Positions 6,392-9,202 of a stretch of DNA of 9,202 nucleotides are shown piece by piece. The translations under genes were made by a program, and so were the position numbers. How positions within the stretch are numbered: the stretch's first letter is position 1; each line of letters starts with the position of its first letter. The stretch covers positions 1 through 9,202 of the forward strand of contig CABQCA010000091.1 of assembly GCA_902462525.1 (NCBI GenBank). Reading direction: 5' to 3'. A model generated the notes under the pieces. It saw nothing but the letters and a program-made list of their open reading frames with translations, made no database searches and was not told where the DNA came from. Source of the DNA: an uncultured Porphyromonadaceae bacterium. Its GTDB lineage: Bacteria; Bacteroidota; Bacteroidia; Bacteroidales; Muribaculaceae.

Positions 6392-6454
6392 AATTGTACG
6401 GTTTTTAGTTTGTTGTTTTCTAATTGTTTGATTTTAATTCAGCCTACGGATTTT
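6392..6454 (-). other. dnaE-thioredoxin spacer, A-rich leader, no promoter seen
   Basis: On the minus strand this 63-base spacer is A-rich and has no TAnnTTTG match, so the thioredoxin is probably co-transcribed with dnaE. A small perfect hairpin (CGGAT, five-base loop, ATCCG; 6447-6461) spans the dnaE stop codon but is not followed by a T-run, so it does not look like an intrinsic terminator. Confidence 0.45.
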
Positions 6455-9202
6455 CTATCCGCGGGCGCGTTCGATTTTGAATTCGAAGTCGAGGCTTTCG
6501 AGGGTTTCGATGAGTTTTTTGTCTGGTTTCACTCGCAGGCCGGAGCTGAAATGAAGTTTGCGGCCCAGTTCGGGGTCAAATATCGTGAGGTTCAAAGGCA
6601 CGGCTTCGGTGCTTTCACTGTGTCCGATATCGGCAAGGAGTTCGTCGAGCTGACGGATTTGTCCTACTGTGCTCGATATTTCCATGCCTTTGACAAGATG
6701 TCCGTGGAGACTTTCAAGAGGAATCACTTTTTCGAGGCCGAAACGCAGGTTTTTGGCTCCGGTGGTCTTGTTTGTCACTTCGCGGAAACTGCCGCTGACC
6801 CATATTGCAGAGCCGGGCGTGCAAAGGTGGCCGAACTCGGCGCGCTGCTTTTCGAACATGGTGAAGTCGGTTACGCCCGAGTAGTCTTCCACCTTAACTA
6901 TCAGCATGCTGCCGCCACCGTAGGTCTGTTTTTCCTCGAGGGCGGTCACCATGCCGGCGAAGGCTATCGGCGATTTGGTGGGTTGCGAAATTTCGTTTTT
7001 CTCCACGGCCGTAAACGGCACACCGTAGTTCACATCGAGCCAGAAAGGGTCGAGAGGATGCGCCGACAGGTACATGCCTACGAGTTCACGCTCTTTATTC
7101 AGGCGGGTGAGGTTGTCCCACGACGGGGCGCCGGGTATGGGGGGCCGGCTTTGCGACAGGATTTCGTCGTCGTCGAAACCGAAAAGCGACGCCGCCTGTA
7201 TTTTCGATTCGTTCTGGCGCTGGGAACCGTAGCGGAGCAACTGTTCGGCAACTGTTTCGCCGCGTTTGCCGGCCTCTGCCACAAGATCTTCGCGCTTTAT
7301 GACCTCGAAGCAGTCGAAAGCGCCGGCTATCACGAGGTTGTCGAACACGCGTCGGTTGAGTGTTCCCGATGGTACACGCTCCACGAAGTCGTAGATGTCT
7401 TTGAATGGTCCGCCGGTCTCGCGGGTTTCCACGATATTGCGCACCACATCGTTGCCTACGCCCTTGATGGCCGAGAGGCCAAAGCGTATCACATCGGTGC
7501 CGGAAACGCTGAACGTGGCGTACGATTCGTTGATGTCGGGGCCTTTCACGCTGAGCCCCATGGCTTTACATTCGTCCATGTAGAAGCTCAGCTTGGTTAT
7601 GTCCGAAAGGTTTCGGCTCAGTACGGCTGCCATGTATTCGGCCGGATAGTTGGCTTTGAGGTAGCCTGTCTGAAAGGCTACCCAGCTGTAGCAGGTGGCG
7701 TGGCTTTTGTTGAAAGCATAGGAAGCGAATTTTTCCCACTCGCTCCATATCTTGGTGAGCACTTCGGGTGAGTGGCCGTTTTTCTGACCTCCTTCGAGGA
7801 AGAGGCCTTTCAGCTCGTTCATCTTCTCTATCAGCTTCTTGCCCATGGCTTTGCGAAGGGTGTCGCTCTGGCCGCGGGTGAAGTTGGCAAGCAGGCGCGA
7901 AAGAAGCATCACCTGTTCCTGATATACCGTAATGCCGTATGTGTCTTTAAGATACATTTCCATTTCGGGAATGTCGTAGACTATAGGCTCCTTGCCGTGC
8001 TTGCGGGCGATGAAGTCGGGAATCTTTTCCATAGGGCCCGGTCGATAGAGGGCGTTCATGGCTATGAGGTCCTCGAATACGCTGGGCTGAAGTTCGCGCA
8101 GATAGCGCTGCATCCCCGGCGACTCGAACTGGAATGTGCCCACGGTGGCGCCACGGCTGTAGAGTTCGTAGGTTTTCTTGTCGTCGATGGGTATGTTGTC
8201 GATGTCTACGTCGATGCCGCGCGAGCGCTTGATGTTCGCTACGGCGTCGCGGATAATCGACAGTGTCTTAAGACCCAGGAAGTCCATCTTGATGAGGCCC
8301 GTGTCCTCGATGACCGATCCTTCGTACTGTGTCACCAGTATTCGGTCGCCGTTCTTGTCGGCGGCGGTGCTCACCGGCACCCAGTCGGTCACGTCATCGC
8401 GGCAAATGATGACGCCGCAGGCATGCACACCGGTATTGCGCACAGTGCCTTCGAGCTTGTCGGCATAGTGGAGAAGGTCGCGCACGTCGGCGTTTTTCTC
8501 CATCTCTCCCTGAAAATCGGAGAGATAGTTGATGCAGTTCGATACCGTCGGTTTGAGTTCCTTTTCGTGGTTGGGGTCGCGGGGATCGATGGGCATGTGC
8601 GCCGGTATCATCCTTGTAAGAGCGTTGGCCATCGCGACAGGGTATTTCATCACGCGTGCCACATCTTTTATCGATGTCTTGGCGGCCATGGTGCCGTAGG
8701 TGATGATGTGGGCTACGTTTGGCGCGCCATAGCGCTGGGTCACATAGTTGAGCACCGTTTCACGGCCGTCGTCATCGAAATCCACGTCGATATCGGGCAG
8801 CGATATGCGGTCGGGGTTAAGGAATCGTTCGAACAGGAGGTCGTATTTCAGCGGGTCGATCTGTGTTATTCCCAGACAGTAGGCTACCACCGAGCCGGCG
8901 GCCGAGCCGCGGCCAGGGCCTATGCTCACGCCGAGTTCGCGTCCGGCACGGATAAAATCCTGCACAATAAGGAAGTATCCCGGAAAACCCATGGTCTTCA
9001 TTACATGCAGCTCGAATATTATCCGGTTTTCGATTTCGGGGTCGAGAGGCGTGCCGTAGCGGCGCGCTGCTCCTTCGTAGGTTATCTTTTTCAGGTAGTC
9101 GGCCTCGAATTTTATGCGGTAGATTTTGTCGTAGCCGCCCAGGCGGTCTATCACCTTTTTGCCGGCGGCTTCGTCCATCACCACTTCGCCGTGCTCGTTT
9201 CG
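6455..9202 (-). CDS. dnaE: DNA polymerase III alpha subunit (replicative polymerase), N-terminus off the right edge
   Basis: The C-terminal 915 residues of the C-family replicative polymerase are present, out of roughly 1,250 expected; the PHP domain lies outside the window. The frame stays open to 9202 (RNEHGEVVMDEAAG...), so the GTG at 9184 is not a real start. Numbering from the window edge, the nucleotide-binding motif GPGRGSAAGS is at 95-104. The catalytic aspartates are D139 and D141 in SLPDIDVDFDDDG and D307 in KMDFLGLKTL. These correspond to E. coli D401, D403 and D555. FNKSHATCYS is near 497-506, and a helix-hairpin-helix segment (FGLSAIKGVG) is near 574-583. QAASLF at 669-674 (7181-7198) fits the internal beta-clamp-binding motif. 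An OB fold (IAFAGMVTALEEKQ through WVSGSFREV) is at about 746-809. All key residues are intact. The stop is TAG at 6457-6455; the thioredoxin follows. Confidence 0.97.
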   Translation of the reverse strand, partial: RNEHGEVVMDEAAGKKVIDRLGGYDKIYRIKFEADYLKKITYEGAARRYGTPLDPEIENRIIFELHVMKTMGFPGYFLIVQDFIRAGRELGVSIGPGRGSAAGSVVAYCLGITQIDPLKYDLLFERFLNPDRISLPDIDVDFDDDGRETVLNYVTQRYGAPNVAHIITYGTMAAKTSIKDVARVMKYPVAMANALTRMIPAHMPIDPRDPNHEKELKPTVSNCINYLSDFQGEMEKNADVRDLLHYADKLEGTVRNTGVHACGVIICRDDVTDWVPVSTAADKNGDRILVTQYEGSVIEDTGLIKMDFLGLKTLSIIRDAVANIKRSRGIDVDIDNIPIDDKKTYELYSRGATVGTFQFESPGMQRYLRELQPSVFEDLIAMNALYRPGPMEKIPDFIARKHGKEPIVYDIPEMEMYLKDTYGITVYQEQVMLLSRLLANFTRGQSDTLRKAMGKKLIEKMNELKGLFLEGGQKNGHSPEVLTKIWSEWEKFASYAFNKSHATCYSWVAFQTGYLKANYPAEYMAAVLSRNLSDITKLSFYMDECKAMGLSVKGPDINESYATFSVSGTDVIRFGLSAIKGVGNDVVRNIVETRETGGPFKDIYDFVERVPSGTLNRRVFDNLVIAGAFDCFEVIKREDLVAEAGKRGETVAEQLLRYGSQRQNESKIQAASLFGFDDDEILSQSRPPIPGAPSWDNLTRLNKERELVGMYLSAHPLDPFWLDVNYGVPFTAVEKNEISQPTKSPIAFAGMVTALEEKQTYGGGSMLIVKVEDYSGVTDFTMFEKQRAEFGHLCTPGSAIWVSGSFREVTNKTTGAKNLRFGLEKVIPLESLHGHLVKGMEISSTVGQIRQLDELLADIGHSESTEAVPLNLTIFDPELGRKLHFSSGLRVKPDKKLIETLESLDFEFKIERARG

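Larger units (their letters stand above)
1482..9202 (-). other. Probable operon dnaE-trxA-nnr-DUF4831-SLR
   Basis: Five genes lie on one strand with junctions of +63, -4 (GTGA at 6071-6068), -4 (ATGA at 4479-4476) and +1 base (TAA-C-ATG at 3396-3390). No promoter-like element or terminator was seen at any junction. The overlaps imply translational coupling of the last four genes. The upstream promoter is outside the window. The end at 1482 faces the LEA-like gene across 40 bases without a clear terminator. Co-transcription is inferred from spacing only. Confidence 0.7.

Noticed and set aside
6447..6461. Perfect 5-bp hairpin over the dnaE stop codon as a terminator
   Set aside because: No T-run follows in the direction of transcription, and the stem is too short for a convincing intrinsic terminator.
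6002..7771. A 589-codon open frame on the + strand across nnr, thioredoxin and dnaE
   Set aside because: It is in complementary register to dnaE and thioredoxin and spans several convincing genes. It has no recognisable domain and no leader or promoter, so codon bias explains it.
9182..9184. GTG at 9184 as the start of dnaE
   Set aside because: The frame is open to the window edge, and the protein lacks the PHP and early polymerase regions, so the gene continues beyond the window.
1..9202. CRISPR arrays, tRNA or rRNA genes, insertion sequences, phage or defence genes
   Set aside because: No direct-repeat array, cloverleaf, transposase or defence-type domain was seen on either strand. The window is almost fully covered by recognisable chromosomal genes.

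Overview
The window looks like a housekeeping stretch of a Bacteroidales chromosome, and my guess within that order is a Muribaculaceae-type gut bacterium with fairly GC-rich coding DNA. Three things point there. The promoters have the Bacteroidetes -7 element (TAnnTTTG) instead of a -10 box. Starts are preceded by A-rich leaders instead of Shine-Dalgarno sequences. One gene encodes a DUF4831 protein, a family found mainly in Bacteroidetes. The family-level placement is inference. No tRNA, rRNA, CRISPR array, insertion sequence or phage gene was seen. Coding density is very high, and the longest non-coding stretch is about 130 bases.

Left part (1-1441). The 5' end of an exported SurA-like peptidyl-prolyl isomerase/chaperone gene runs leftward off the window. 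It is divergent from a Nudix hydrolase gene of the YfcD/IDI-like type, and each gene has a recognisable -7 promoter element in the short shared intergenic region. Downstream of the Nudix gene on the same strand is a small alanine-rich, LEA-like amphipathic protein of 135 residues.

Right part (1482-9202, all minus strand). A tightly packed gene string reads right to left: dnaE (replicative DNA polymerase III alpha subunit, N-terminus outside the window), a thioredoxin, a bifunctional NAD(P)HX repair enzyme (epimerase plus ADP-dependent dehydratase), an exported DUF4831 protein, and a cytosolic protein made almost entirely of Sel1-like repeats. The last four genes are joined by two 4-base start/stop overlaps and one 1-base gap, so they are probably translated from one message. 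The thioredoxin follows dnaE after 63 bases with no visible promoter.

The genes are individually recognisable and I do not see a clear undescribed defence or mobile system. The best leads are modest. The repair enzyme's epimerase half has lost the NNGGDG signature loop while its dehydratase half looks intact. The alanine-rich LEA-like protein is uncharacterised. The Sel1 protein contains a very regular run of eleven 36-residue units and is coupled to an exported protein of unknown function.
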